Origin: Bordetella flabilis
GTDB lineage: Bacteria > Pseudomonadota > Gammaproteobacteria > Burkholderiales > Burkholderiaceae_B
NCBI RefSeq assembly: GCF_001676725.1
Contig: NZ_CP016172.1
Coordinates: 1,674,001 to 1,738,000, forward strand
DNA: 64,000 bases
Direction of reading: 5' to 3'
The notes under the pieces were generated by a model that was not told the DNA's origin, did not search any database, and saw nothing but the letters and a program-made list of their open reading frames with translations. Positions 49,507-59,409 of the stretch are shown here, piece by piece; the stretch's first letter is position 1; each line of letters starts with the position of its first letter. The position numbers and the translations under genes are program-made.

Positions 49507-49530
49507 AGCCACCCTCCGGGGTGGCTTTTT
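49507..49530 (+). terminator. rho-independent terminator after the porin gene
   Basis: AGCCACCC, loop TCCG, GGGTGGCT, then a T run, 117 bases after the porin stop. It separates the porin from the nuo operon. Confidence 0.9.
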
Positions 49531-49713
49531 GTTTTCTGTGCGGCTTTTTGGTATTGTGTCTTCCTTGCGGCGATACGGTACCTCTATGCGCCGCCATTTC
49601 CGTACGGACGCCGTTGCAAGAGCACGTCCGCCCGCGATGTGAAAGCGGGGCCCCAGCACGATCCTGGGCCCTGTCCTTCAGCTACAGAGTTCAGCGGGAA
49701 GTAACGACGCGAA

Positions 49714-49722
49714 TGCTACAAT
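49714..49722 (+). promoter_or_regulatory. candidate extended -10 promoter of the nuo operon
   Basis: TGCTACAAT contains TACAAT preceded by an extended -10 TGn, 34 bases before the nuoA ATG and downstream of the porin terminator. No -35 hexamer is evident, in keeping with an extended -10 promoter. Confidence 0.5.
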
Positions 49723-49755
49723 CCTAAGGTTTGTGCATTAGACGGACGCGCTCGA

Positions 49756-50115
49756 ATGAACCTGCAACAGTATTTCCCCGTTCTGCTATTCATCGTAGTA
49801 GCGACGCTGATCGGTTTCGCGCTGATCACGGCAGGCTCGCTGCTTGGACCCCGGCGTCCCTACGCAGAAAAACTCTCCCCCTATGAGTGCGGTTTCGATG
49901 CTTTCGAAGACGCCCGCATGAAGTTCGACGTGCGTTACTACCTCGTCGCCATCCTTTTCATCCTCTTCGACCTCGAGATCGCATTCCTGTTTCCATGGGC
50001 CATCGCCCATGGCGCCGTTGGCTTGGTTGGCTTCTGGACCGTGATGGTTTTCCTCGCGGTTCTGACGGTGGGTTTTATCTACGAATGGAAGAAGGGCGCG
50101 CTCGATTGGGAATGA
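49756..50115 (+). CDS. nuoA: NADH:quinone oxidoreductase subunit A
   Basis: 119 residues with three membrane helices (about 9-30, 62-84 and 91-112). The conserved loop [50 protein letters not shown] is the ND3 signature, including the Cys47 that switches between active and deactive states in mitochondria. It forms part of the membrane arm at the junction with the peripheral arm. First gene of the 14-gene nuo operon, with no clear ribosome site. Confidence 0.97.
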   Translation: MNLQQYFPVLLFIVVATLIGFALITAGSLLGPRRPYAEKLSPYECGFDAFEDARMKFDVRYYLVAILFILFDLEIAFLFPWAIAHGAVGLVGFWTVMVFLAVLTVGFIYEWKKGALDWE

Positions 50116-50155
50116 CGGCCGACCGCCGTACCCGATCACGCTACCAGGAAGCACT

Positions 50156-50635
50156 ATGGCTATTGAAGAAGGCATCCACAAGCAAGGCTTCATCACGACC
50201 AGCGCCGACAAGTTCATCAACTGGGCCAAGACTGGTTCCATGTGGCCGATGACGTTCGGGCTGGCCTGTTGTGCCGTGGAAATGATGCACGCCGGCGCGG
50301 CGCGCTATGACCTCGATCAGTTCGGCATCATTTTCCGTCCCAGTCCCCGGCAATCCGACCTGATGATCGTCGCTGGCACCCTCTGCAACAAGATGGCGCC
50401 GGCGCTGCGCAAGGTCTACGACCAAATGCCGGAACCGCGCTGGGTCGTTTCGATGGGGTCATGCGCCAATGGCGGCGGCTACTACCACTACTCGTATTCG
50501 GTGGTGCGCGGCTGCGACCGCATCGTGCCCGTGGACATCTATGTGCCCGGCTGTCCGCCCACCGCCGAGGCGCTGGTCTATGGCCTGCTGCAGATGCAGA
50601 ACAAGATTCGCCTGACCAACACCATCGCGCGATGA
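50156..50635 (+). CDS. nuoB: NADH:quinone oxidoreductase subunit B
   Basis: 159 residues. Four Cys bind the last iron-sulfur cluster, N2: Cys38 and Cys39 (LACCAVEMM), Cys103 (GSCANGGG) and Cys133 ([10 protein letters not shown]). N2 passes electrons to quinone. The peripheral subunit sits at the quinone site with NuoD. AGGAAG lies 5 bases before the ATG. All ligands are intact. Confidence 0.98.
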   Translation: MAIEEGIHKQGFITTSADKFINWAKTGSMWPMTFGLACCAVEMMHAGAARYDLDQFGIIFRPSPRQSDLMIVAGTLCNKMAPALRKVYDQMPEPRWVVSMGSCANGGGYYHYSYSVVRGCDRIVPVDIYVPGCPPTAEALVYGLLQMQNKIRLTNTIAR

Positions 50636-50684
50636 GCGGGCGCATGCCCGTGCGTCGCCAATCCGGCTTACCTAATCGTTGAAG

Positions 50685-51314
50685 ATGATGACCAGGCTCG
50701 AAACCCTGAAAACCAATCTGCACGCCGCATTTGGCGAAACGCTGGCCCTGACGGAGACCTTGGGTGAAATCACCCTGGAGGTTCCGGCGGCGCAATGGGT
50801 GTCGACGTGCAATCGCCTGCGTACCGACCCGGCGCTGCAGTTCGAAACCTGTGTGGACCTGTGCGGGGTCGATTACCTGACCTGGGGTAACGGCTCGCGC
50901 CCGCAGTCGGATGATCGCGTCACCGGGCGTGGCCAGCGCGGGCGTTATGCCGTGGTGGTGCACCTGCTGTCCATCGAACACAACTGGCGCTTGCGAGTGC
51001 GCGCCTGGACCGCGGACGACGACTTCCCCATGATCGCCTCGTTGATGGATTGCTGGCCGTCGGTAGGCTGGTACGAGCGGGAAGCGTTCGACCTGTTCGG
51101 CATCATCTTCGAAGGGCACCCGGACCTGCGGCGCATCCTGACGGACTATGGCTTCATCGGCCATCCGTTCCGCAAGGATTTCCCGCTGTCGGGCAATGTG
51201 GAAATGCGTTACGACCCCGAGCAGGGTCGGGTCATCTACCAGCCGGTCACCATTGATCCGCGTGAAATCACGCCGCGCGTCGTGCGCGAAGATTCCTATG
51301 GAGCCGGTCGCTGA
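50685..51314 (+). CDS. nuoC: NADH:quinone oxidoreductase subunit C
   Basis: 209 residues, separate from NuoD, as usual in betaproteobacteria. The conserved block is [31 protein letters not shown] (here [20 protein letters not shown]), the 30 kDa subunit signature. Two adjacent ATG codons (50685 and 50688) can start; the preceding TTG is less likely. The subunit stabilises NuoD and has no cofactor. Confidence 0.96.
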   Translation: MMTRLETLKTNLHAAFGETLALTETLGEITLEVPAAQWVSTCNRLRTDPALQFETCVDLCGVDYLTWGNGSRPQSDDRVTGRGQRGRYAVVVHLLSIEHNWRLRVRAWTADDDFPMIASLMDCWPSVGWYEREAFDLFGIIFEGHPDLRRILTDYGFIGHPFRKDFPLSGNVEMRYDPEQGRVIYQPVTIDPREITPRVVREDSYGAGR

Positions 51315-51316
51315 TC

Positions 51317-52573
51317 ATGGCTGAAATCAAGAACTACACCCTGAACTTCGGTCCCCAGCATCCCGCCGCGCACGGCGTGTTGCGCCTGGTGCTGGAACTG
51401 GACGGCGAAGTCATCCAGCGCGCCGATCCCCACATCGGCCTGCTGCATCGCGCCACGGAAAAGCTGGCCGAACACAAGACCTATATCCAGGCGCTGCCCT
51501 ACATGGACCGCCTGGACTACGTGTCCATGATGTGCAACGAGCACGCCTATGTCATGGCCATCGAAAAGCTCCTGGGTATCGAGCCACCGCTACGCGCCCA
51601 GTACATCCGCGTCATGTTCGACGAGATCACGCGGATCCTGAATCACTTGATGTCGCTCGGTTCGCATGCGCTGGACGTGGGCGCCATGGCGGTCTTCCTG
51701 TACGCCTTCCGCGAACGCGAGGACCTGATGGACTGCTACGAAGCGGTATCCGGCGCGCGCATGCACGCCGCCTACTATCGTCCCGGCGGGGTCTATCGGG
51801 ATCTGCCGGACGCCATGCCCCAGTATGGCGAGCGCAGCAAATACCGCGGCGAAAAGGAACTGCGCGTGATGAACGACGCGCGTTCGGGCTCGCTGCTGGA
51901 TTTCATCGAGGACTTCACCAACCGCTTTCCGGGCTGTGTGGACGAATACGAGACCCTGCTGACCGACAACCGCATCTGGAAGCAACGGCTGGTCGGTGTG
52001 GGCGTGGTCGGCCCCGAACGGGCAAAGGCCCTGGGCTTCACCGGTCCGATGCTGCGTGGATCGGGCGTGGCATGGGACCTGCGCAAGACGCAACCCTACG
52101 AGGTCTACGACCTGGTCGATTTCGACGTGCCGGTGGGCGTGAACGGCGATTGCTACGACCGTTACCTGGTGCGGGTGGCCGAGATGCGCGAAAGCAATCG
52201 CATCATCCGCCAATGCATCGAATGGCTGCGCAATAATCCGGGCCCGGTGATGATCGACAACCACAAGGTTGCGCCGCCGAAGCGCGCCGCCATGAAAAGC
52301 AATATGGAAGAGCTGATCCACCATTTCAAGCTCTTCACGGAAGGCTTCCATGTGCCGCCCGGCGAGGCCTATGCGTCCATCGAGCATCCGAAAGGCGAGT
52401 TCGGCATATACCTCGTGTCCGACGGCGCCAACAAGCCGTACCGGCTGAAGATCCGTGCGCCCGGGTTCGCGCATCTGCAGTCGCTGGACGAAATGAGCCG
52501 CGGCCACATGATCGCCGACGCCGTGACCATCATCGGTACGCAAGACATCGTGTTCGGCGAGATCGACCGCTAG
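51317..52573 (+). CDS. nuoD: NADH:quinone oxidoreductase subunit D
   Basis: 418 residues, the 49 kDa subunit. The opening [15 protein letters not shown] includes the quinone-head His; [27 protein letters not shown] and the C-terminal [30 protein letters not shown] follow the family. It holds the quinone pocket and is related to the large subunit of NiFe hydrogenases, though without the metal. It begins two bases after the nuoC stop. Confidence 0.98.
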   Translation: MAEIKNYTLNFGPQHPAAHGVLRLVLELDGEVIQRADPHIGLLHRATEKLAEHKTYIQALPYMDRLDYVSMMCNEHAYVMAIEKLLGIEPPLRAQYIRVMFDEITRILNHLMSLGSHALDVGAMAVFLYAFREREDLMDCYEAVSGARMHAAYYRPGGVYRDLPDAMPQYGERSKYRGEKELRVMNDARSGSLLDFIEDFTNRFPGCVDEYETLLTDNRIWKQRLVGVGVVGPERAKALGFTGPMLRGSGVAWDLRKTQPYEVYDLVDFDVPVGVNGDCYDRYLVRVAEMRESNRIIRQCIEWLRNNPGPVMIDNHKVAPPKRAAMKSNMEELIHHFKLFTEGFHVPPGEAYASIEHPKGEFGIYLVSDGANKPYRLKIRAPGFAHLQSLDEMSRGHMIADAVTIIGTQDIVFGEIDR

Positions 52574-52635
52574 GAACGCCGCACGACTTCGAAGAAGACC
52601 CGCAAGGGGCCTCTCGCATAATCCGGATTCAAACT

Positions 52636-53130
52636 ATGCTGCTTTCCGAACAGGCTTACCAGAAAATCGACCGGGAGCTCACGAAGTTCCCGGCCGACCA
52701 GAAGCAGTCCGCCATCATGGCCTCGCTTGCGATCGCGCAGGACGAAAACGGCTGGCTGTCGGCCGAAATCATCGAGGACGTCGCCAAGTACCTCGGCGTG
52801 CCGCCCATCGCCGTCCAGGAAGTCGCCACGTTCTACAACATGTTCAACGTGACGCGCACCGGCAAGCACAAGATTTCGGTCTGTACCAATCTGCCGTGCG
52901 CCCTGCGCGACGGCGAAAAGGCCGGCGACTACCTGAAGCGCAAGCTCGGGGTCGATTATCGCGGTACCAGCGCCGACGGCATGTTCACGCTGATCGAAGG
53001 CGAGTGCATGGGCGCCTGCGGGGACGCTCCGGTGGTGATCGTGAACAACAAGCATATGTGCGTGCGCATGACCGAGGCGAGGCTGGACGAGCTGGTCGCC
53101 GGCCTGCGCGCCCAAGGAGAGACGGCATGA
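52636..53130 (+). CDS. nuoE: NADH:quinone oxidoreductase subunit E
   Basis: 164 residues, thioredoxin-like. The [2Fe-2S] cluster N1a is held by Cys83, Cys88, Cys124 and Cys128 (SVCTNLPC and [11 protein letters not shown]). It docks on NuoF in the NADH module. The stop overlaps the ATG of nuoF by four bases (ATGA). The 62-base gap from nuoD is the widest non-coding step in the early operon; nothing is seen in it. Confidence 0.97.
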   Translation: MLLSEQAYQKIDRELTKFPADQKQSAIMASLAIAQDENGWLSAEIIEDVAKYLGVPPIAVQEVATFYNMFNVTRTGKHKISVCTNLPCALRDGEKAGDYLKRKLGVDYRGTSADGMFTLIEGECMGACGDAPVVIVNNKHMCVRMTEARLDELVAGLRAQGETA

Positions 53131-54494
53131 ACGCGCCGGACCTTTATCGCCAGTTCGCACAGGGGCTGGATCCCAATCCCGTGCGCGACCTTTCGCAGTC
53201 GATGTGCCTGCATGGGCGCCATATCGCGCCGCAGATCCTCGCCGACCTGGATGGCAGCAATTGGCGCCTGGAAGACTACGTCAAGCGCGGCGGCTACGAG
53301 GCGCTGCGCAAGATCCTGACCACCGGCATGAAGCCGGAGGAAGTCATCGCCGAGGTCAAGGCCTCGGGCCTGCGCGGCCGCGGCGGCGCAGGCTTCCCCA
53401 CGGGCCTGAAGTGGAGCTTCATGCCCCGTACATTCCCGGGACAGAAGTACCTGGTCTGCAATTCGGACGAGGGCGAGCCGGGCACGTTCAAGGACCGCGA
53501 CATCCTGCGGTTCAACCCGCACATCGTGATTGAAGGGATGGCCATCGCCGCCTATGCGATGGGTATTTCGGTGGGCTACAACTACATCCACGGTGAAATC
53601 TTCGAGGTGTACGAGCGCTTCGAGGAAGCCCTGGAGGAAGCGCGCGCGGCCGGCTTCCTGGGCGACAAGCTGCTGGGATCGGATTTCAGCTTCCAGCTGC
53701 ATGCGTTCCATGGCTATGGCGCCTACATCTGCGGCGAAGAAACCGCGCTGCTCGAATCGCTGGAAGGCAAGAAAGGCCAGCCGCGTTTCAAGCCGCCGTT
53801 TCCCGCCAGCTTCGGCCTGTACGGCAAACCCACCACCATCAACAACACCGAAACCTTCGCGGCGGTCCCCTGGATCATCCGCAACAGCGGCCAGCAGTAC
53901 CTGGAAGTCGGCAAGCCCAACAACGGCGGCACCAAGATCTTCTCGATCACCGGTGACGTCGAGCGCCCCGGCAACTACGAGATCCCCATGGGCACGCCGT
54001 TCTCCAAGCTCCTGGAGCTTGCCGGCGGCATGCGCGACGGGCGCAAGCTGAAGGCGGTGATTCCCGGTGGATCCAGCGCGCCGGTGCTGCCGGCCAACAT
54101 CATGATGGAAACGACGATGGACTACGACGCCATCGCCAAGGCGGGCTCCATGCTGGGGTCCGGCGCCGTCATCGTGATGGACGAGACCCGCTGCATGGTC
54201 AAGTCGCTGCTGCGCCTGTCGTATTTCTATTACGAGGAAAGCTGCGGCCAGTGCACGCCGTGCCGCGAAGGCACGGGCTGGCTGTATCGCATGGTCCAGC
54301 GCATCGAGACCGGCCACGGCCGTCCCGAAGACCTGGAGTTGCTCGACAGCGTGGCGGGCAACATCATGGGCCGCACCATCTGTGCGCTGGGCGACGCGGC
54401 GGCGATGCCGGTGCGGGGCTTTCTGAAGCATTTCCACGATGAATTCGCGTACCACATCGAGCACAAGCAGTGCGTGGTCCCGCAATATCTGTAG
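53127..54494 (+). CDS. nuoF: NADH:quinone oxidoreductase subunit F
   Basis: 455 residues. The NADH site is [16 protein letters not shown] contacts lie in [14 protein letters not shown] and [14 protein letters not shown], and the N3 [4Fe-4S] cluster in [12 protein letters not shown] with a final Cys (TICALGD). This subunit takes electrons from NADH to FMN. AAGGAGA lies 8 bases before the overlapping ATG at 53127. The whole set of ligands is intact. Confidence 0.98.
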   Translation: MNAPDLYRQFAQGLDPNPVRDLSQSMCLHGRHIAPQILADLDGSNWRLEDYVKRGGYEALRKILTTGMKPEEVIAEVKASGLRGRGGAGFPTGLKWSFMPRTFPGQKYLVCNSDEGEPGTFKDRDILRFNPHIVIEGMAIAAYAMGISVGYNYIHGEIFEVYERFEEALEEARAAGFLGDKLLGSDFSFQLHAFHGYGAYICGEETALLESLEGKKGQPRFKPPFPASFGLYGKPTTINNTETFAAVPWIIRNSGQQYLEVGKPNNGGTKIFSITGDVERPGNYEIPMGTPFSKLLELAGGMRDGRKLKAVIPGGSSAPVLPANIMMETTMDYDAIAKAGSMLGSGAVIVMDETRCMVKSLLRLSYFYYEESCGQCTPCREGTGWLYRMVQRIETGHGRPEDLELLDSVAGNIMGRTICALGDAAAMPVRGFLKHFHDEFAYHIEHKQCVVPQYL

Positions 54495-54509
54495 GTCTCA
54501 GGAACAGCA

Positions 54510-56837
54510 ATGGTTGAACTAACCGTCGACGGCAACAAGGTAGAAGTGCCCGAAGGCAGCATGGTCATGCATGCGGCCCAGAAGCTCGGGCAATATGTGC
54601 CGCATTTCTGCTACCACAAGAAGCTTTCCATCGCGGCCAACTGCCGCATGTGCCTGGTCGAAGTGGAAAAGGCGCCCAAGGCGCTGCCCGCCTGCGCCAC
54701 GCCCGTGACCAACGGCATGGTGGTCTACACCAACTCGGAAAAGGCCAAGGCCGCGCAAAAGTCGGTCATGGAGTTCCTGCTGATCAACCACCCGCTGGAT
54801 TGCCCCATATGCGATCAGGGCGGCGAGTGCCAGTTGCAGGACCTGGCGGTCGGCTACGGTGGCTCGGCTTCGCGCTACCACGAAGAAAAGCGCGTGGTCT
54901 TTCACAAGGATCTCGGCCCGCTGGTCTCCGCCGAAGAAATGACCCGCTGCATCCATTGCACGCGCTGTGTCCGCTTCGGCCAGGAAATCGCCGGCGTGAT
55001 GGAGCTGGGCATGATCAACCGGGGCGAACACTCCGAGATCACCTCCTTCGTCGGCCGCGCCATCGAATCCGAGCTGTCGGGCAACATGATTGATCTGTGC
55101 CCGGTGGGCGCACTGACGTCCAAGCCCTTCCGCTACAGCGCGCGCACCTGGGAGCTGGCGCGTCGCCGTGCCGTCAGCCCGCATGACAGCCTGGGCACCA
55201 ACCTGGTCGTGCAGGTCAAGAACGACAAGGTGCTGCGCGTCGTGCCGTTCGAGAACGAAGCGCTGAACGAATGCTGGCTGAGCGACCGCGACCGCTTTTC
55301 CTATGACGGCCTGAACGCCGATGACCGCCTTGCAACGCCCATGATCAAGGGCGCCGGTGGCGAATGGCAGGAAGCGTCCTGGTCGGACGCGCTGCAAGCC
55401 GTGGCGCAAGGACTGTCCCGTGTGCGCGACAACTTCGGCGGCGGCCAGATCGGCGCGCTGGCGACCGAGTACGCGACCACCGAGGAATACGCCCTGCTGG
55501 GCCGCCTGGTGCGCGCCCTCGGTTCGGAGAACATCGATTTCCGCCTGCGCCAGACCGACCCGGCGTTCGGCGCGGCGCTCTCGGGCGCCCCGTGGCTGGG
55601 CATGCCGGTCGCCGATCTGGACACGCTGGACCGCGTGCTGGTCGTGGGCTCGGTCCTGCGCAAGGATCATCCCCTGATGGCGCAGCGCCTGCGCCAGGCT
55701 GCCAAGCGGGGCACCCAAGTGCTGCTGGTCGACAGCATCGCCGACGATCCCCTGATGCCGATCACGGCACGATTGACGGTTGCGCCTTCCGCGCTGCCCC
55801 GTGCGCTGGCCGAAATCACGGTCGCGCTGGCCCAGGCCAAGGGCCAGGAGACGCCAGCCGAGTTCGCCGGCGTCGTGCCGGGCGAGCAGGCCAAGCTGAT
55901 CGCCGCAAGCCTGGCTTCCGGCACCCAGTCCGCCGTCCTGCTCGGCAACCAGGCCGTCGCGTCGCCCCAGGCGACCGTCCTGGCGGCCAATGCGCAGTGC
56001 ATCGCGACCCTGGCGGGCGCCCGTCTCGGTTTCCTGACGGCGGGCGGCAACACGGTAGGCGGCTATCTGGCCGGCGCCGTGCCGGGCAAGGGCGGCAAGA
56101 CCGCCGCCGCCATGCTGGCCGATCCGCTCAAGGCCTACATCGTCCTGCATGCCGAACCGCTGCTGGACGCCGACAATGGCGCGCAAGCCGTGGCGGCGCT
56201 GCGCGAAGCGCAGTTCGCCGTGGCCTTGACGCCGTACCGTTCGGCTGCCGCGGAGTGGGCCGACGTCATGCTGCCGGTCGCGCCGTTTACCGAAACCTCC
56301 GGCACCTTCGTCAATGCGCAAGGCCTGGCCCAGAGCTTCAAGGGTACGGTCGTGCCGTTCCAGCAGACCCGGCCGGCATGGAAGGTACTGCGCGTGCTGG
56401 GCAATGTGCTGCAACTGCCGGGCTTCGACGACGAGACGTCCGAATCGGTGCGCGACGTCGTGCTGTCGGGCGGCCTGGAAGGGCGGTTGTCCAACAGCGT
56501 CAACGCCGCGCCGGGCCTGGGCGAGGCCCTGGGTACGCTGGAGCGTGTCGCCGATATGCCGATCTATCGCAGCGACGCGATCGTGCGCCGCTCCGAACCG
56601 TTGCAGGCCGCACCGGCATCCCGCCCGCCGGCGGCGCGCATGAACGGCCAGACCCTGGCGAGCCTGGGCCTGACCGCGGGCATCAAGGTGCGCGTGCGCA
56701 GCGCGACGGGATCGGTCGAACTGGAAACGGTGCAGGACGAAACCGTCGCCGACCGTGCCGTGCGGGTGTCCGCCGGCTTCGAACAGACCGCTGCCCTGGG
56801 CGGCGCATTCGGTGAAATCAGCGTGGAGCGTGCCTGA
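54510..56837 (+). CDS. nuoG: NADH:quinone oxidoreductase subunit G
   Basis: 775 residues. The N-terminus carries [2Fe-2S] N1b ([19 protein letters not shown] region), then the His/Cys site for N5 ([17 protein letters not shown]) and N4 ([16 protein letters not shown]), followed by a molybdopterin-oxidoreductase-like domain that no longer binds molybdenum. An N7 motif typical of E. coli was not seen. AGGAA precedes the ATG by 6 bases. The stop shares one base with the start of nuoH. Confidence 0.97.
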   Translation: MVELTVDGNKVEVPEGSMVMHAAQKLGQYVPHFCYHKKLSIAANCRMCLVEVEKAPKALPACATPVTNGMVVYTNSEKAKAAQKSVMEFLLINHPLDCPICDQGGECQLQDLAVGYGGSASRYHEEKRVVFHKDLGPLVSAEEMTRCIHCTRCVRFGQEIAGVMELGMINRGEHSEITSFVGRAIESELSGNMIDLCPVGALTSKPFRYSARTWELARRRAVSPHDSLGTNLVVQVKNDKVLRVVPFENEALNECWLSDRDRFSYDGLNADDRLATPMIKGAGGEWQEASWSDALQAVAQGLSRVRDNFGGGQIGALATEYATTEEYALLGRLVRALGSENIDFRLRQTDPAFGAALSGAPWLGMPVADLDTLDRVLVVGSVLRKDHPLMAQRLRQAAKRGTQVLLVDSIADDPLMPITARLTVAPSALPRALAEITVALAQAKGQETPAEFAGVVPGEQAKLIAASLASGTQSAVLLGNQAVASPQATVLAANAQCIATLAGARLGFLTAGGNTVGGYLAGAVPGKGGKTAAAMLADPLKAYIVLHAEPLLDADNGAQAVAALREAQFAVALTPYRSAAAEWADVMLPVAPFTETSGTFVNAQGLAQSFKGTVVPFQQTRPAWKVLRVLGNVLQLPGFDDETSESVRDVVLSGGLEGRLSNSVNAAPGLGEALGTLERVADMPIYRSDAIVRRSEPLQAAPASRPPAARMNGQTLASLGLTAGIKVRVRSATGSVELETVQDETVADRAVRVSAGFEQTAALGGAFGEISVERA

Positions 56838-57910
56838 TGGATTGGCTCAACACTTTGGAAAGCCACGGGCAGGCCTTGCTGGGCGCGACGCCGTGGCTGG
56901 TGGTATGGACCATCGTCAAGATCCTCGTCATCGCGGTGCCCATCATCCTGTGCGTGGCCTACCTCACGTACTGGGAACGCAAGATGATCGGCTGGATGCA
57001 CGTCCGCCTGGGCCCCACACGGGTGGGTTTCCGCGGCTTGCTGCAACCCTTCGCGGACGTCTTCAAGTTGCTGACCAAGGAAGTGGTCGTGCCCACCGAG
57101 GCGAACCGCATCCTGTTCGTGCTGGCGCCGGTCGTGACGCTGATGCCCGCGCTGGCTGCCTGGGCGGTGGTGCCTTTCGGTCCGCAGATCGTGCTGGCCA
57201 ACGTCAATGCCGGGCTGTTGTATGTCATGGCGATCACCTCGGTGGGCGTGTACGGCGTCATCGTGGCGGGCTGGGCGTCGAACTCCAAGTACGCCTTCCT
57301 GGGCGCTTTGCGGGCCTCGGCACAGATGGTGTCGTATGAGCTGGCCATCGGCTTCGTACTGGTCACGGTCCTGCTGGTGTCGGGCAGCCTGAACATGACC
57401 GACATCGTGCTGGGACAGACGCGCGGCTGGTTCGCCGACCATGGGCTGACTTTCCTGTCCTGGAACTGGCTGCCGCTGCTGCCGCTATTCGTCATCTACG
57501 TGGTGTCGGCCGTGGCGGAAACCAACCGCCATCCCTTCGACGTCGTGGAAGGCGAGTCGGAGATCGTCGCCGGCCACATGGTGGAGTATTCCGGCATGGC
57601 GTTCGCCCTGTTCTTCCTGGGCGAGTACGCCAACATGATTTTGTTGTCGGCGTTGGCCTCGATCATGTTCCTGGGCGGCTGGACTTCGCCCATCGACGTG
57701 GCGCCGCTGACCTGGATTCCCGGCTGGATCTGGCTGGGCGTGAAGACGTTCTTCGTGGTGTCCCTGTTCGTGTGGTTCCGTGCGTCATTCCCACGTTACC
57801 GCTATGACCAGATCATGCGTCTGGGTTGGAAGATCTTCATCCCACTGACGGGCGTGTGGCTGCTGGTGGTGGCGATCTGGATGCAGACCCCCTGGAATAT
57901 TTGGCGCTAG
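56837..57910 (+). CDS. nuoH: NADH:quinone oxidoreductase subunit H
   Basis: 357 residues with eight membrane helices. [19 protein letters not shown], near the quinone entry, and [20 protein letters not shown], with the acidic E-channel residues, are the ND1 signatures. It links the quinone site to the proton channels. Its ATG overlaps the last base of the nuoG stop (TGATG), so translation is coupled. Confidence 0.98.
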   Translation: MDWLNTLESHGQALLGATPWLVVWTIVKILVIAVPIILCVAYLTYWERKMIGWMHVRLGPTRVGFRGLLQPFADVFKLLTKEVVVPTEANRILFVLAPVVTLMPALAAWAVVPFGPQIVLANVNAGLLYVMAITSVGVYGVIVAGWASNSKYAFLGALRASAQMVSYELAIGFVLVTVLLVSGSLNMTDIVLGQTRGWFADHGLTFLSWNWLPLLPLFVIYVVSAVAETNRHPFDVVEGESEIVAGHMVEYSGMAFALFFLGEYANMILLSALASIMFLGGWTSPIDVAPLTWIPGWIWLGVKTFFVVSLFVWFRASFPRYRYDQIMRLGWKIFIPLTGVWLLVVAIWMQTPWNIWR

Positions 57911-57931
57911 CGATAGGCAAAAAGGCAGGAT

Positions 57932-58420
57932 ATGGAAGCGATCAAGGATTTCTTCGGCAGTCTGTTGCTGTCCGAACTGCTCAAGGGCATGCGCCTGACG
58001 GGCAAGTACTTTTTCAAGCGCAAGGTGACCTTGCGCTATCCGCACGAGATCACGCCGGCTTCGCCGCGGTTCCGCGGGCTGCACGCGCTGCGCCGTTATC
58101 CAAACGGGGAAGAGCGTTGCATCGCCTGCAAACTGTGCGAGGCGGTGTGCCCGGCGCTGGCCATCACCATCGAGTCGGAAGTGCGCGAGGACGGCAGCCG
58201 CCGCACGTCGCGCTACGACATCGACCTTACCAAATGCATCTTCTGCGGCTTCTGCGAAGAAAGCTGTCCCGTGGATTCGATCGTGGAAACCCACATCCTG
58301 GACTACCACGGCGAGAAGCGTGGTGACCTGTATTTCACGAAGGACATGCTGCTCGCCGTGGGCGACCGCTACGAGCCTGAAATCGCCCGCCGTCGCGCGG
58401 AAGACGCGCCATACCGTTGA
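57932..58420 (+). CDS. nuoI: NADH:quinone oxidoreductase subunit I
   Basis: 162 residues. Two ferredoxin motifs, [12 protein letters not shown] and [12 protein letters not shown], hold the [4Fe-4S] clusters N6a and N6b, which pass electrons to N2. The N-terminal amphipathic helix ([19 protein letters not shown]) lies along the membrane. AGGAT precedes the ATG. All eight Cys are present. Confidence 0.98.
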   Translation: MEAIKDFFGSLLLSELLKGMRLTGKYFFKRKVTLRYPHEITPASPRFRGLHALRRYPNGEERCIACKLCEAVCPALAITIESEVREDGSRRTSRYDIDLTKCIFCGFCEESCPVDSIVETHILDYHGEKRGDLYFTKDMLLAVGDRYEPEIARRRAEDAPYR

Positions 58421-58436
58421 TGCCGGGTAAGACTCC

Positions 58437-59084
58437 ATGACTTTCACCACCGTTCTGTTCTACATACTGTCCATCGTCCTCGTGGTGGCGGCGTTTCGCG
58501 TCATCACGGCGCGCAGCCCGGTCACCGCCGTATTGCACCTGATCCTGGCCTTCTTCAACGCGGCCATGCTCTGGATGCTGCTGGGCGCTGAATTCCTGGG
58601 ACTGCTGCTGGTGCTGGTGTACGTCGGCGCCGTCATGGTGCTGTTCCTGTTCGTCGTGATGATGCTGGACGTGCGCATGACCGCGCTGCGCCACGGGCTG
58701 AAGACCTACCTGCCGCTGGGCCTGGCGGTCGGGCTCATCCTGGTGCTGGAGATCTCTTTCGTGCTGGGCTCGACCTGGTTCGAGGCCGGCCCACCGGCCG
58801 CCGTGGCGGGGGACTACAACAACGCCCGCGCCCTCGGTACGGCGATGTACACCCACTATGTCTACGCCGTTGAAGTCGGCGCCGTCCTGCTGCTGGTCGG
58901 CATGGTGTCGGCCATCGCGCTGACGCTGCGTCGCCGCCGCGACGTCAAATACTACAGCCCGTCCGATGCCGTGCGCGTGCGCGCCAAGGACCGCTTCCGC
59001 CTGGTCAGCATGCCGGCGCAGAGCGAACGCGCGCAGGCCGCGCGGACCGCGGCGGCCGTTTCGTCCCAAGGAGAACAGAAGTGA
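58437..59084 (+). CDS. nuoJ: NADH:quinone oxidoreductase subunit J
   Basis: 215 residues with five membrane helices in the first 165 residues. [20 protein letters not shown] is the pi-bulge helix of ND6. The last 45 residues are a hydrophilic tail rich in Arg and Ala. The stop overlaps the GTG start of nuoK by four bases (GTGA). Confidence 0.97.
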   Translation: MTFTTVLFYILSIVLVVAAFRVITARSPVTAVLHLILAFFNAAMLWMLLGAEFLGLLLVLVYVGAVMVLFLFVVMMLDVRMTALRHGLKTYLPLGLAVGLILVLEISFVLGSTWFEAGPPAAVAGDYNNARALGTAMYTHYVYAVEVGAVLLLVGMVSAIALTLRRRRDVKYYSPSDAVRVRAKDRFRLVSMPAQSERAQAARTAAAVSSQGEQK

Positions 59085-59389
59085 CGTTGACGCTGGCCCA
59101 CTACCTGATACTGGGGGCGATCCTGTTTGCCATCGGCATCTTCGGCATCTTCCTGAACCGCCGCAACCTGATCATCCTGCTGATGTCCATCGAGCTCGTG
59201 CTGCTGGCCGTCAACATGAATTTCGTGGCGTTTTCGAGCTGGTCCGGCGATACCGCCGGCCAGGTCTTCGTGTTCTTCATCCTGACGGTCGCCGCTGCCG
59301 AGGCAGCGATCGGCCTGGCCATTCTGGTGCTGCTGTTCCGCAACCTGAACACGATCAACGTAGACGAACTCGATCGCCTGAAGGGCTGA
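59081..59389 (+). CDS. nuoK: NADH:quinone oxidoreductase subunit K
   Basis: 102 residues with three membrane helices. The buried Glu residues of the proton path lie in [16 protein letters not shown] (Glu36 region) and [12 protein letters not shown] (Glu72 region). The start is GTG at 59081, supported by AAGGAGA 8 bases upstream and by overlap with the nuoJ stop. Confidence 0.97.
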   Translation: MTLTLAHYLILGAILFAIGIFGIFLNRRNLIILLMSIELVLLAVNMNFVAFSSWSGDTAGQVFVFFILTVAAAEAAIGLAILVLLFRNLNTINVDELDRLKG

Positions 59390-59409
59390 CGCGGAGTCCA
59401 GGAATAACA